Source: Xylanimonas ulmi (GTDB lineage Bacteria; Actinomycetota; Actinomycetes; Actinomycetales; Cellulomonadaceae). From it: 64,000 nucleotides of DNA. The stretch lies in the NCBI RefSeq assembly GCF_004216535.1, contig NZ_SGWX01000001.1, positions 992,001-1,056,000 of the forward strand, in the 5' to 3' direction. Position numbers and translations under genes: made by a program. Below, one piece after another: positions 34,881-43,701 of this stretch (position 1 is its first letter; each line of letters opens with the position of its first letter). The notes beneath the pieces were generated by a model. The model saw only the letters and a list, made by a program, of their open reading frames with translations. It did no database searches and had not been told where the DNA came from.

Positions 34881-35254
34881 TGGCCTAGTGCCTCACCGGG
34901 CGGGACCGCCGACGGCGGTCGATGAGAACGCCTGTGCATAACGTGGCTCGTCGACACCCTTTGTGCCGCGTTCCGTGTCGCGGTCACCGGGGCGCGGCGA
35001 CCGCGCCGGACCAGCTCGGAGAACAGGTCCACGCCCCGGCGGGCGACCGTGTTGCTCGCCCGCGCGGGGAGATCCGCGATCCGCGCCCACGCCAGCCCCG
35101 GCCTGTCCGACGACGGCGCCGCCGACGTCGGCGACACGCGGACGGACTGCGACGGGTCGCGGTGGACCGCGAGCGGGGACCGCTCCGGGCGAGGGGCCGG
35201 GGGTGCGGACTTCGGGTGCTCTAGGTGGTGCTCGAACGGGTCGGGCTGGTTCAT
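34877..35254 (-). CDS. Small basic Pro/Arg-rich hypothetical protein
   Basis: 125 aa from ATG 35254. The first half is Pro/Ser-rich and probably disordered; the second half is strongly basic (RRGVDLFSELVRRGRRAPVT). ATGA overlaps join it to the primase-polymerase upstream and to the 271-aa gene downstream. Possibly a nucleic-acid-binding accessory protein. Confidence 0.55.
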   Translation of the reverse strand: MNQPDPFEHHLEHPKSAPPAPRPERSPLAVHRDPSQSVRVSPTSAAPSSDRPGLAWARIADLPARASNTVARRGVDLFSELVRRGRRAPVTATRNAAQRVSTSHVMHRRSHRPPSAVPPGEALGQ

Positions 35255-36168
35255 GGGGTCACCGCCTGTGGTGGCTCGGCGCGGCGGGTCGGGCCGCTCG
35301 GGGTGGTGGGGGCTGGGGGTCGGCGAAAGGTGGACCGGATGGTCGCGGCGATCTCCGCCGGGGTGAGGCCCGCGGCCTGCGCGGCCGGGCCGAGCGCGCC
35401 GAGCGTGGACGCGTGGTCGAACTGCGCGTCGCGCATCTGCCGGGCGGCCCAGAACAGGGCGTAGTTCCGGCCGCCCTCGGGGACGGTCCGCAGCCAGTTC
35501 GCGATCGCGGTGGGGTCGGTGCGCCGCTGCGGCACGGGGATGCCGACGGCGGGCGCCCGGCGGGCTGCCCTGTACCCCGGGTCGACGAAGGCGTGCAGGG
35601 CTTCGGCGTCGATCGGCCGTGGCCGGTCCTGGGTGACGGCGCTCAGCGCGTATGCGACGGCCTCGCCGTCGCGCTGGACCACCGACGGTGGCACGACGAC
35701 GTAACCGCCGTCGCCACGAAAGTCGACGTGCGCGGCCGGGCTGGACCACGAGCGCTGCTCGGTGCCCGCGAGGTGTGGGTAGTAGGCATGGAGCCCGCCC
35801 GATGGAGTGCGCACCATCCAGGCGAACCCGTCGACGAGCCAGGCCCGCCGCGCCGCGTGAATCGCGGGGAAGCCCGTCTGGCTGCCGTGGACGTCGACGT
35901 CGACGACGTCGAGCCCGGACGCCTGGCCGGTGGGCATGCCGATGTTCGCCCGTGGGGTGACCCGCCACCACGCCGCCAGACGTTCGGGGTCGGTCGTCGC
36001 GTCGAGGAAGCCGTGCTCGGTCAACGGGCGCTTGGCGCCGGCGACGCACGGGAAGACGGGTAAGCCTGCCGCGGCGAGGGCGAGTGCTGCCTCGGCGACC
36101 GTGTGCGGTCCGTCAGGTCCGAAAACGCGGACGACTTCGGCGGGAAGACTGCGCTGGACGTGTTTCAT
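35251..36168 (-). CDS. Bifunctional DNA primase/polymerase domain protein
   Basis: 305 aa. The archaeo-eukaryotic primase (prim-pol) fold is indicated by AGLPVFPCVAGAKRPLTEHG, by VVDVDVHG with metal-binding D90 and D92, and by SGGLHAYY at 123-130. The protein covers the catalytic domain and a short helical C-terminus, without a helicase. It can prime or copy DNA after transfer or during replication of the excised circle. First gene of the ParB-transfer operon, preceded by a 258-base non-coding gap. Confidence 0.85.
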   Translation of the reverse strand: MKHVQRSLPAEVVRVFGPDGPHTVAEAALALAAAGLPVFPCVAGAKRPLTEHGFLDATTDPERLAAWWRVTPRANIGMPTGQASGLDVVDVDVHGSQTGFPAIHAARRAWLVDGFAWMVRTPSGGLHAYYPHLAGTEQRSWSSPAAHVDFRGDGGYVVVPPSVVQRDGEAVAYALSAVTQDRPRPIDAEALHAFVDPGYRAARRAPAVGIPVPQRRTDPTAIANWLRTVPEGGRNYALFWAARQMRDAQFDHASTLGALGPAAQAAGLTPAEIAATIRSTFRRPPAPTTPSGPTRRAEPPQAVTP

Positions 36169-36426
36169 GCCCGCGACGGTGCAGGGGCAACGTCACCATC
36201 TTCGTACCCCCTGACCGCAAACGGGCAGGGGGCACATGATGTCGGGGCAGGTCACGGCACGTACCCCCGGAGAAGGGAGTCGGCCGGCACACGCGTGCGC
36301 ACAGGCCGAATGACTCCCTGGCTCGTGCGCAAGCCACGAGGATGTGCGCGATGTTGAACGCACCTCCTGGGTATCTGCTGAGTGAGGCGGGGCCAACCGA
36401 GTGTTCTCGGTACCGGACTGATCGGG
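36169..36426 (-). promoter_or_regulatory. Likely promoter region of the primase-ParB-transfer operon
   Basis: A non-coding gap between two minus-strand genes. It contains CGTACCCCC at 36203-36211 and 36260-36268 (GGGGGTACG on the coding strand). CCCCCTG and CAGGGGG around 36207-36235 can form a hairpin. These are plausible operator elements upstream of the long operon. No firm -10/-35 pair could be read. Confidence 0.35.
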
Positions 36427-37302
36427 TCAGGCGGTGTTCGCGTGGGTGGCGATTGGCCACCAGTGTCGGTCGCGAAGCGGGCTTTCTTGGTCCGAGATTG
36501 AGAGCCACTGGCCTTGGATCCTTGGCTCGCCGTGTGCAGCCCAGACGCTGAAGTGGGCGTTCGGCGTCGGCCAGGGGTAGTCCGCGTCGGGGGTGTCGAC
36601 GATGTTGCGGATGAACCCGACGAGCGTCACGGCGGCGGGTTCGCCGAGGATGTCGCGCGTCAGGAGTTCTGCGGTGGTGCGTCCGTCGTCGAGGTCGGGG
36701 ACGGTGCGGGTCGGCAGGTCGGGTTTCCCGGTGTCGTCGCGTGCCACGCAGAAGACGTGGTCGCCGCGCTGGATGAGTAGTCGGACGAGTCCGGTGGGTG
36801 CGGGCGCCGCGCCCCCCGGGGAGTAGACGGCGTCTGCTCGGTTCCCCGGTGGAAGCCAGGGTGCGTTGGGGGTCGTGCTGATCCGCTCGGGCGCGGTGGG
36901 TCGAGTGATCCCGCTTTCGGTCGCCATCACGCGGGTGAGCAGCGGCAGGAGGTGCGCGTCGGCTAGGTCAAGCCGTGCCGCCTCGGCCAGCGTCACGAAG
37001 GCCAGCTTGTCGTGCTCGTCCGGCGCTCGGTTTCTGATGGCACCGTCCCATTCGTGGACGACGAACACGTCTATCTCGTAGTCGTCGGTCTCCACGTGCG
37101 CGGCGGGCCGCCCCGCGCGGGCGGTGATGCCGAGTTCTTCGCGAAGCTCACGCGACAGGGCGGTTGCCGGGGACTCACAGTCCTCGACGTGGCCACCGGG
37201 AAGATCCCAGACGCCCGGGCACCAGCGCCGGGTGCGTGAGCGGAGGCAGAGCAGCACCCGATCGCCGTCGATGAGCACGGCCGCTGCGATCCGATCTCTC
37301 AC
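36427..37302 (-). CDS. Tandem NUDIX hydrolase, second domain degenerate
   Basis: 291 aa. The N-terminal NUDIX box is perfect: G37 HVEDC E43 SPATALS REL REE LG I, fitting GX5EX7REUXEEXGU. A second NUDIX-like fold (from about residue 170, LVRLLIQRGDHVFCVARDD) lacks a proper box. The family hydrolyses nucleoside diphosphates linked to another group, such as oxidised nucleotides. Likely cargo of the element. Confidence 0.85.
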   Translation of the reverse strand: MRDRIAAAVLIDGDRVLLCLRSRTRRWCPGVWDLPGGHVEDCESPATALSRELREELGITARAGRPAAHVETDDYEIDVFVVHEWDGAIRNRAPDEHDKLAFVTLAEAARLDLADAHLLPLLTRVMATESGITRPTAPERISTTPNAPWLPPGNRADAVYSPGGAAPAPTGLVRLLIQRGDHVFCVARDDTGKPDLPTRTVPDLDDGRTTAELLTRDILGEPAAVTLVGFIRNIVDTPDADYPWPTPNAHFSVWAAHGEPRIQGQWLSISDQESPLRDRHWWPIATHANTA

Positions 37303-37584
37303 GGCCGCATTGTGCCACCCGCGAGGTCAGCCGAGCCCGATGCAGTAGGCCATGGCGGCCTGCTGGACCGGCAGCAGGGGCGCCCTGAACCCGCCGCCAA
37401 CGGGCCGGTGCCGCGGCTGCGGTCCTAGCCGAGCCGGAGATCAGCCGGTCCGGCGGTAGGGCGAGACCGGAGCCCGGGTCCAGCCGCAGCGGGTGTCACC
37501 CGGTCGCGGGAGACTCGTGCGACAACGCCGCCGGTATCCCTCGCGGCGCCGGCGCACGAGTCGTGCACCGCAGTGGTGCACAAA
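37303..37584. other. Non-coding gap with two strong hairpins
   Basis: A 282-base interval without a credible gene. GACTCGTGCG (37512-37521) pairs with CGCACGAGTC (37553-37562), and GTGCACC (37563-37569) pairs with GGTGCAC (37575-37581). The second hairpin starts four bases beyond the stop of the minus-strand gene at 37585. The pair may end transcription or stabilise the mRNA 3' end; no T-run is present. Confidence 0.5.
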
Positions 37585-38220
37585 CTAGAGGCGCGACTCG
37601 ATCGCGGCCCGGACGACGTCCTCGGCCGGAGCGTCGTCGGACGTGATGACGAAGCCGGGTCCGAGGACGCGCCACCATCCACCGCCGGTCGGCGTGACCA
37701 ACACGTCGCCACTCAGGACGTTCGGGTCGAGGGCGTGCGCCGCGGCGACCCCGTGAACGACCTGCCTGTAGAGCGTCCACGGCGTCTCAGTCTCGAAACG
37801 GGTTGGCGCCGTGCGTGCTCGGCTGGTCTGGGGAAACAGCCCGACGCAGGCGCGTTGGAGGGCCGGGGCCCAGGCGAGGCCAGCGAACCCGTCGAAGGGG
37901 TCGCCGGTGTCGACGAGGCGTTCGTACGTCGCGCCGATCCATTTCCTCGAGGAGTTGGGCGTCGTGGTCTGCGGCGGAGCGTCGCGACGGTCCAGTTGGA
38001 TCGCGACCAGCGCCCGCCACCATCGCAACCAGTCCCGACCGACAGCCTTCAGGTCTTCGCCATCGAGGATCGCCGAGGCCGGTGGACGAACGAGTAGCGG
38101 GGGTGGGACGTCGTCGGACTCGACGACCAAGCCGGTGGCGTCACGGATCCACAGTGCCGCGCTGAGCATGTGGTCGTCGCCAACTCGAAGGCTCCACGAC
38201 GGCCTGTTCGCGAACCGCAT
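37585..38220 (-). CDS. Hypothetical protein
   Basis: 211 aa, soluble, acidic. Trp-rich patches (DWLRWWRALVAIQLDR, PTGGGWWRVLGPGFVIT) are seen. No recognised domain. Lies between the hairpin region and a membrane protein gene. Codon bias is that of a real gene. Confidence 0.55.
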   Translation of the reverse strand: MRFANRPSWSLRVGDDHMLSAALWIRDATGLVVESDDVPPPLLVRPPASAILDGEDLKAVGRDWLRWWRALVAIQLDRRDAPPQTTTPNSSRKWIGATYERLVDTGDPFDGFAGLAWAPALQRACVGLFPQTSRARTAPTRFETETPWTLYRQVVHGVAAAHALDPNVLSGDVLVTPTGGGWWRVLGPGFVITSDDAPAEDVVRAAIESRL

Positions 38221-38287
38221 AGTTGGAGTGTCCAGGATCAGCGCCGAGGCCGCTTCGCGATTCGCGGGCTACCTGGTCGCAGGAGTG

Positions 38288-39028
38288 TCACGCAGGTCCG
38301 GCGACGCGACGTTGGTCGTCGTAGAGAGGCACGCAGTGGCCGCGCGGCCGTCCGACCATGCGCCAGCTTCCATCTTCGACGGGTTCGAGTCCGTGGGCGG
38401 CGTACACCGGCACCAGGTCGCCGTGCCGGGCGATGAGGCCGAGGGTCCCGTCGGGTTCGGCGAGTTCCTCGGCGAGGCCGAAGATGATGTCCGCTCCTGG
38501 GAGGTCGCAACTCGGGCGTCGCGCGAAGCCCGTCCCTACCCAGTCGGCTGCGGGGACGGTCTGCTCCTCGGTGATGTGGCCGAGGTGTTTGGCCTTCCAG
38601 ATGCTGTTCCGTGCGTGCAGCATCGACAGCCCGATCACGAGCAGGACCACGGCGAGCGGCATCACGACGGCAAAAAGCAGGCTCGCGAGCCGGGGCGCCG
38701 CCGCCCACAGTCCGACACCGAGCCCGACGGCGACTACGAACCCGACCGCCAGCAACACCGCGGATCGGACCTTGCTCCCGGGCTTCGTCTGCTGCCGGCG
38801 CAGGTTCGCGACGATGACGCGGTCCCGGTGCCATGTGCCCGGCGTGAGCGCGATCAGCGCGAATGGAACGGCCGTCACCACGGCCTCGATCCGACGCAGC
38901 CACGCCGGGTTCGGCCGGGTGGGGCGGCCGAGCCAGCGCGGGCTTTCACGTCGGGAGAAGGCGAGGGCCATCGTCCACGCGCAGCCCGGCAGGTCGCGCA
39001 GCCGCATGGGTCGCATGCCGTGGTTCAC
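38288..39028 (-). CDS. Hypothetical membrane protein coupled to the LysM-BTAD gene
   Basis: 246 aa from ATG 39028, which overlaps the upstream stop in ATGA. A cytosolic N-terminus is followed by hydrophobic segments near 47-62 and a longer pair near 88-135 (SAVLLAVGFVVAVGLGVGLW, LASLLFAVVMPLAVVLLVIG). The C-terminal 100 residues are soluble. Last gene of the Tad-pilus operon; probably an accessory or regulatory membrane component. Confidence 0.6.
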   Translation of the reverse strand: MNHGMRPMRLRDLPGCAWTMALAFSRRESPRWLGRPTRPNPAWLRRIEAVVTAVPFALIALTPGTWHRDRVIVANLRRQQTKPGSKVRSAVLLAVGFVVAVGLGVGLWAAAPRLASLLFAVVMPLAVVLLVIGLSMLHARNSIWKAKHLGHITEEQTVPAADWVGTGFARRPSCDLPGADIIFGLAEELAEPDGTLGLIARHGDLVPVYAAHGLEPVEDGSWRMVGRPRGHCVPLYDDQRRVAGPA

Positions 39029-42000
39029 CGGCCGCCTCCGGTCCTTGCTCGATGTCGGTCGGTGGCGTCGAGGAGTGCGGCGGTGCGTGGTGGGAGGTCG
39101 ATGGGCGGGCGGTCGTCCTCGGACCAGTCGATGAGCCGCTCGCGGCGCAACTGGTCGGAGGCGGAGTGCTCGCCCTCGGCGTCGAGCACCGCGGCGTGGT
39201 CGAGCACGGTGACGTCGCCGTCGGCCTCGGCGAGCAGCGCTTGGCCCAGCGCGAGGCGGGCCAGGGTGACGTCGCCCTCGGCGAGCGCGCGCGTGATGAC
39301 GATGTGCGCGACGTCGGCGATGGCGTGCGGGGCGATCAGGTCGGGGCGGTCAGTGGAGTCGAGCCACGCCCAGGCGTTGCGGTGGCCGTGGCTGAACGGG
39401 CGGCCGGTGACGAGGTCGAGGGCGCAGATGAGGTCGTCGATGCCGTCGACGCCGCGCGCCTCGCCGCGGGCACGGAGCTTGCGGAACAGGTCCCAGTCGA
39501 TCAGGAGGTCGTCGACCTGGTAGCGCGGCTCGCCCGCGAGACGTGCCGCCCGGGTGACGCGCGCGTCGGGGATGTAGGTGGTCCCGGTACGCGGATTGGA
39601 GCCGAGCCACGCACGGACCAGGCCCACGTTGGTGCGGCACTTCTCGTGCCCCCCGAACTGCTCGATGTCCTCGGAGGTCACCCCGTTCGGGTGCAGGGCG
39701 AGGAACCCGAGGAGGGCGGTGAAGTAGGGGCGGCGCTTGGAGACCGCGTCGTCGGAGCCCTTTCCGTGGGCGGTGATCGGGCCGAGCAGCATAAGGCGCG
39801 GACGGCTGCACCCGTCCCCCTGGAGCCAGTCGGCGAGGTCGGCGTCGAGGGTCGTTGTCGCCGCCTCGACGTTGTCCCGCGTCGTCGCCGGGACGACGGG
39901 CGCCAGTGACGCGAGGTCGGCGGGGGTGGCGACGGCGGCGTAGTCGGCGGCTGTGCCGGCGAGCAGCGACGTTGGGCCGGCGGCATCCGACACGGGCCGG
40001 ACCTCCACGACCTCGACGCGGAGCGCTCCTGCGGCGTCGACGAGCGAGAGCGCCGGGTCGGGCGACTCGGCAGGCCGTGGGATCGGGACGCAGGCGGCAT
40101 CCTCAGCCGCGGCAGCGAGGGCGGCGCTCGCAGCCGCCTCGTCGTCGGTCAGACCGGCGGCGGTGAGGTTCAGCCCGAGGGACGGGAGCGCGAGCCGACC
40201 GTCGCCGGTGACGGTCGCGGTCACCGCGTGGTCCGGTGCGGAGCCGACGACGACGATGGCGACACCGGGGCGGCGCGGGTGCGCGGCGACTGCCATGGAG
40301 AGCTGCTCGGCGACGGAGTCGGTGTCCTCCTCGGTAGTCGCGACAAGCACGTGCAGCGCGTCAGGTTCGTGCTCGACGACCGCAGGGTCCGTCGTGTCGA
40401 GGGCAGCGCGGAGGGTGCCCAGATCCGTCGCGTCGATGTGTGTCTGGACGCGCGTCGGCGTAAGTGAAGCGAGCGCGTCACCAAGGCCGAGCGTGTGGAC
40501 GATCACGCGGCCCGCCCACGGGTTCATCGCGAGCTCGGCGACCATCGACCGGGCGAGCGCCGCGGCCTGTGGTTCGTCGCCCATGACCGCCAGTGTGCCG
40601 AGCCGCTCGAGGTCCGCAAGCCAGAGGTGATCGGTGCCATCGGCGCCGAGGGTGACGAGCATCGGGTACGGCGCCGGCGCGGCGGATGCTGACGGTCCGG
40701 CAGGTAGGTCGCGCGTCCACCGGCGACCTGCGCCCGTCCAGGGCGCGGGCAAGTCGTCGTCCTCGGCGAGGTGCAGGACGACTGCGGTCGCGGTGACCTC
40801 GACCGCATCGAGCGCGGGGCGTGTGCGACTGGCGCACAGGTCACGCAGGACCGTGTCGATCGCGGCCAGCCGATCTGCGGCGTCCTCGCCGACGACGGTG
40901 ACGGTTCGATCGACGGCGCGCAGTGCCGGCGGGGGCGGTGCGAGCGTCTGCCCCGGTTCGCGTAGACGCGCCTGGGTGCGGCGTCGGGCGCGAACCGTGA
41001 CCAGGAGCGCCGCCGCCAACAGCGAACCCGAGCCGGTGAGGCCGGGGAGCATCCAGGACGGACGGCGCTGCTCGTCGTCAGCGTCTGCGGTCGAGACGTG
41101 GCTCGTCGCCGCCCTCGCAGGGGGAGTGGGTGACGGCGTCGCCTCCGTGGTTGGTGGCGTGCCCTGTGGGGGTACGACGTCGTTCTCGGCCACAGGGTCC
41201 GGCCGCACGGGGCGCGCCAGCGCTGACTGTGGCGCCTCCGGCGTGTGATCGAAGGTGCCGTCGACGTGAGTCTCCGCCGATGTACCCCCACCCGGGATCG
41301 TCAGGACGTCGCCGGGGTGGATGAGGTCGGGATCGGTCAGGGTGTCCCCATCTGCCTGGACCGTGTTCTTCGACGCCTCGAGGATCTCGGGGTACCGCTT
41401 CGCGGAGCCGAGCTCGTCGGCCGCGATCTGCGAGAGCGTGTCGCCGGGCTTGACTATGTGCGTACCCCCTGATGTACCCCCAGGAGGCGCAGGGGGCGTG
41501 GGCAGCGCGAGCACCGTGCCGGGGAGCAGGAAGTCCGGGTCGGCGCCGAGCGCGGCTTCGTTGAGTGCGACGATCTCTGGGTATCTGAGCGGGTTGCCCA
41601 GGTGGTCCTTGGCGATCTGCCACAGGCTGTCGCCCCGCATGACCGTGTACGACGTCGTCCCCGGAACGTGGGGCGCCGGAGCGCGTGAAGGCAGCTCGTC
41701 CGCGCTGGGCATGCCGGAGGGGGACATGGTCCCCCCGCCGGTCACCGCGGGCCCGGTCGCAGTCGACGGTGGGTACACCGCTGCGACGGTGGGGGAGACG
41801 GCGCCCGTCAGTGGGGCGGACAGCAGCGAAGGAAGGTCGCCCGTGTGCGTCACGACAGGAGCCGGTGCGGCCAGCGCGTGCGCCGCCATCGGCGTGCCAG
41901 CGAACAGCAGACCGGCCACCGCGACAAGGTTGCGCACGGCGCCCTGCGGGGCGCGCAGCCCGCGCAGGTGTGGCGCGTCGATGCCGCGCGCGGCGGCCAC

Positions 42001-42228
42001 GACCTCGACGGCGACGAGAACCGTGAGCACGACCCATGCGACCCAGGCGGCCGCGCCGATCATGGTGGGCACGAGGGTGCCGTCGTCGGGGGCGAGGAGC
42101 CGGCGCCATACGGGTGCGGTCACGACGTCGACCGGACCCGACCCGATGGCGACGAGCATGACGGGAACGCCGACGGTGAGGGCGAGCAGCGTCAGTGCCG
42201 CCCCGAGACCGCGCAGTCGAGTGGTCAT
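39025..42228 (-). CDS. Membrane protein with two LysM domains and a C-terminal BTAD regulator domain
   Basis: 1067 aa from ATG 42228 (ATGA overlap). Three N-terminal membrane helices (about 8-28, 55-80, 98-118) precede LysM1 at 193-242 (YTVMRGDSLWQIAKDHLG) and LysM2 at 256-312 (HIVKPGDTLSQIAADELG). Another membrane helix lies near 405-425. The C-terminal 250 residues are a bacterial transcriptional activator domain (SEDIEQFGGHEKCRTNVGL, YQVDDLLIDWDLFRKL). LysM binds peptidoglycan; BTAD helices occur in SARP-type regulators. Actinobacterial Tad loci often carry this type of gene, perhaps sensing the wall during pilus assembly. Confidence 0.82.
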   Translation of the reverse strand: MTTRLRGLGAALTLLALTVGVPVMLVAIGSGPVDVVTAPVWRRLLAPDDGTLVPTMIGAAAWVAWVVLTVLVAVEVVAAARGIDAPHLRGLRAPQGAVRNLVAVAGLLFAGTPMAAHALAAPAPVVTHTGDLPSLLSAPLTGAVSPTVAAVYPPSTATGPAVTGGGTMSPSGMPSADELPSRAPAPHVPGTTSYTVMRGDSLWQIAKDHLGNPLRYPEIVALNEAALGADPDFLLPGTVLALPTPPAPPGGTSGGTHIVKPGDTLSQIAADELGSAKRYPEILEASKNTVQADGDTLTDPDLIHPGDVLTIPGGGTSAETHVDGTFDHTPEAPQSALARPVRPDPVAENDVVPPQGTPPTTEATPSPTPPARAATSHVSTADADDEQRRPSWMLPGLTGSGSLLAAALLVTVRARRRTQARLREPGQTLAPPPPALRAVDRTVTVVGEDAADRLAAIDTVLRDLCASRTRPALDAVEVTATAVVLHLAEDDDLPAPWTGAGRRWTRDLPAGPSASAAPAPYPMLVTLGADGTDHLWLADLERLGTLAVMGDEPQAAALARSMVAELAMNPWAGRVIVHTLGLGDALASLTPTRVQTHIDATDLGTLRAALDTTDPAVVEHEPDALHVLVATTEEDTDSVAEQLSMAVAAHPRRPGVAIVVVGSAPDHAVTATVTGDGRLALPSLGLNLTAAGLTDDEAAASAALAAAAEDAACVPIPRPAESPDPALSLVDAAGALRVEVVEVRPVSDAAGPTSLLAGTAADYAAVATPADLASLAPVVPATTRDNVEAATTTLDADLADWLQGDGCSRPRLMLLGPITAHGKGSDDAVSKRRPYFTALLGFLALHPNGVTSEDIEQFGGHEKCRTNVGLVRAWLGSNPRTGTTYIPDARVTRAARLAGEPRYQVDDLLIDWDLFRKLRARGEARGVDGIDDLICALDLVTGRPFSHGHRNAWAWLDSTDRPDLIAPHAIADVAHIVITRALAEGDVTLARLALGQALLAEADGDVTVLDHAAVLDAEGEHSASDQLRRERLIDWSEDDRPPIDLPPRTAALLDATDRHRARTGGGR

Positions 42229-42662
42229 TGGGCCTCGTCTCCGATCGTGCGGATCGCGCGGGCCGCGACCGTGCCGTTGACGGGGAGCGTGTCGAACCCG
42301 AGGACGCCGAGGTACGTCGTGCGGTACTGATCGGTCACGGTGACTGTCACGGTGTCTGCGCCGCTGACCTGGACGTCGCCGGAGACGCCGGCGTCGCGCA
42401 GGTGGGCGAGCGCTGCGGCGCGCGCCTCGCCGATCGCGAGGGTCACGTCGTCGCCGCGCATCGCCGCCGCGGAGATCTGCTGACCGCCGACGCGGGCGGC
42501 CTCGACCGCGACCGCGCGGGCGTTCTGCTCGGCGGAGACCTGCCCCCCAAGGTCGACGGCGAGGGCGAGGCAGACGATGAAGACGAAGGCGGCCAGGCAC
42601 GCGAAAGCCGAGATCGACCCCCGTTCAGGGTCGTCGGCTCCGGCCCTCCCGCGGGGGTTCAT
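42225..42662 (-). CDS. TadG/TadE-like pseudopilin
   Basis: 145 aa. DDPERGSISAFACLAAF is a class III leader-like start followed by one hydrophobic helix, VFIVCLALAVDLGGQVSAEQ. The rest is a soluble domain with conserved ARAVAVEAARVGGQQIS. ATG 42662 overlaps the preceding stop in ATGA. Pseudopilins of this kind are cleaved by the prepilin peptidase and help assemble the Flp pilus. Confidence 0.78.
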   Translation of the reverse strand: MNPRGRAGADDPERGSISAFACLAAFVFIVCLALAVDLGGQVSAEQNARAVAVEAARVGGQQISAAAMRGDDVTLAIGEARAAALAHLRDAGVSGDVQVSGADTVTVTVTDQYRTTYLGVLGFDTLPVNGTVAARAIRTIGDEAQ

Positions 42663-43102
42663 CGTTGCCGCCACTGGTCGATCGGACTGGTGACCTCAGC
42701 CGTGATGGTGCGGTCGCCTGGCAGCGGCACCATCAGATCGGTCAGGTCCAGGCGACACGCGACCGTCACCGTGACCCAGGCCGGCGCGCCCACGGGAGCG
42801 GCGAACCCGCCGGCGTCGACCTCGGTGCTGGTCGACGTGCAGCGCAGGCCCTGGTTCGCGAGCGTCGCCGCCACGACGTCCTGGGCGCGCCGGGCGGCGG
42901 TGTCACCGGTTCGCTCCAGGGACGCGGCCCGGGCACCCTCGGCGGCGACCGACTGGAGGGACTGGTTCGCCACCGCGACACGTCCGGCGAAGATGAGCAG
43001 CACGATGAACGCGCCGAGCGCGGGCACGACGATGGCCGCCTCGATGGACCCCGACCCGCGTTCGAGGTCGCCGTCGGACCGCATGCGCCGGAGCCAGATC
43101 AC
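42659..43102 (-). CDS. TadE-like pseudopilin
   Basis: 147 aa from GTG 43102, overlapping the previous stop in GTGA. LERGSGSIEAAIVVPALGAF is the prepilin-type G-x-x-x-x-E junction and hydrophobic start. AVANQSLQSVAAEGARAASL is the typical continuation. Minor pilin of the Tad system. Confidence 0.82.
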   Translation of the reverse strand: MIWLRRMRSDGDLERGSGSIEAAIVVPALGAFIVLLIFAGRVAVANQSLQSVAAEGARAASLERTGDTAARRAQDVVAATLANQGLRCTSTSTEVDAGGFAAPVGAPAWVTVTVACRLDLTDLMVPLPGDRTITAEVTSPIDQWRQR

Positions 43103-43518
43103 GGGGCGACCAACCTCTCGACGGGCATCGACGCCGACTGCGTGATGGTCGGCGACCACCCGGGGATCACCGACAGGGCGTGCCCGGTGACGACAACGGT
43201 GGCGATCTCCGCGTCGCGAGTGCCGGTGATGGACGCGTCGGTGATCGCGTCGTCCCACCCGACTTCCTCGACGGCGGTTGCCGCCGAGGCGATCCCTGCG
43301 GCGAGGGTCGCCTCGTAGGCCGCGGCGACGCGGGCGCCCTCCTGCGCGGCGGCGCCGGCGATGGAGCGCGCGTAGTAGTACAGGACGGCCTGCACGCCGA
43401 CGAACATGAGCGCGAACAGGACCGGCAGCAGGATGACCATCTCGATCGAGTGCGAGCCGCGGTCGTCCGACCAGTCCCACCGGCGCCTACCCGATGCCGG
43501 CGGCCTGGTCGTTGACAT
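43099..43518 (-). CDS. TadE-like pseudopilin
   Basis: 139 aa from ATG 43518. DDRGSHSIEMVILLPVLFAL is a Tad-type leader junction; VLYYYARSIAGAAAQEGARV is the conserved segment after the helix. It overlaps the end of the Flp pilin gene by 32 bases and the next TadE gene by four, so the three are translated together. Confidence 0.82.
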   Translation of the reverse strand: MSTTRPPASGRRRWDWSDDRGSHSIEMVILLPVLFALMFVGVQAVLYYYARSIAGAAAQEGARVAAAYEATLAAGIASAATAVEEVGWDDAITDASITGTRDAEIATVVVTGHALSVIPGWSPTITQSASMPVERLVAP

Positions 43519-43672
43519 AGTTCGTGATCGCCAGGACGACGACGCCGACGATGATGATGATCGCCAGCGCCCACAGGACATGCTCGATGGTGTGCGACCC
43601 GCGCTCGGGGTCGTCGTCGGGCTTGACGAGCCAGGCCCGCAGCGTGGCGAGGCCGAGGAGGAACCGATACAT
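43487..43672 (-). CDS. flp: Flp-type major pilin
   Basis: 61 aa from ATG 43672 with AAGGAAG upstream. ERGSHTIEHVLWALAIIIIV has the G-x-x-x-x-E cleavage junction and the single hydrophobic helix of Flp pilins; the mature peptide is about 35-40 residues. It lies exactly between tadC and the tadE genes, as expected for the structural pilin of a Tad pilus. Confidence 0.85.
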   Translation of the reverse strand: MYRFLLGLATLRAWLVKPDDDPERGSHTIEHVLWALAIIIIVGVVVLAITNYVNDQAAGIG

Positions 43673-43701
43673 GGGGGTGCTTCCTTCCGGGGGTTGCGAC
43701 T

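Noticed and set aside
37303-37584. rRNA or tRNA in the hairpin-rich gap
   Set aside because: No cloverleaf with T-arm consensus and no rRNA signature; only simple hairpins.
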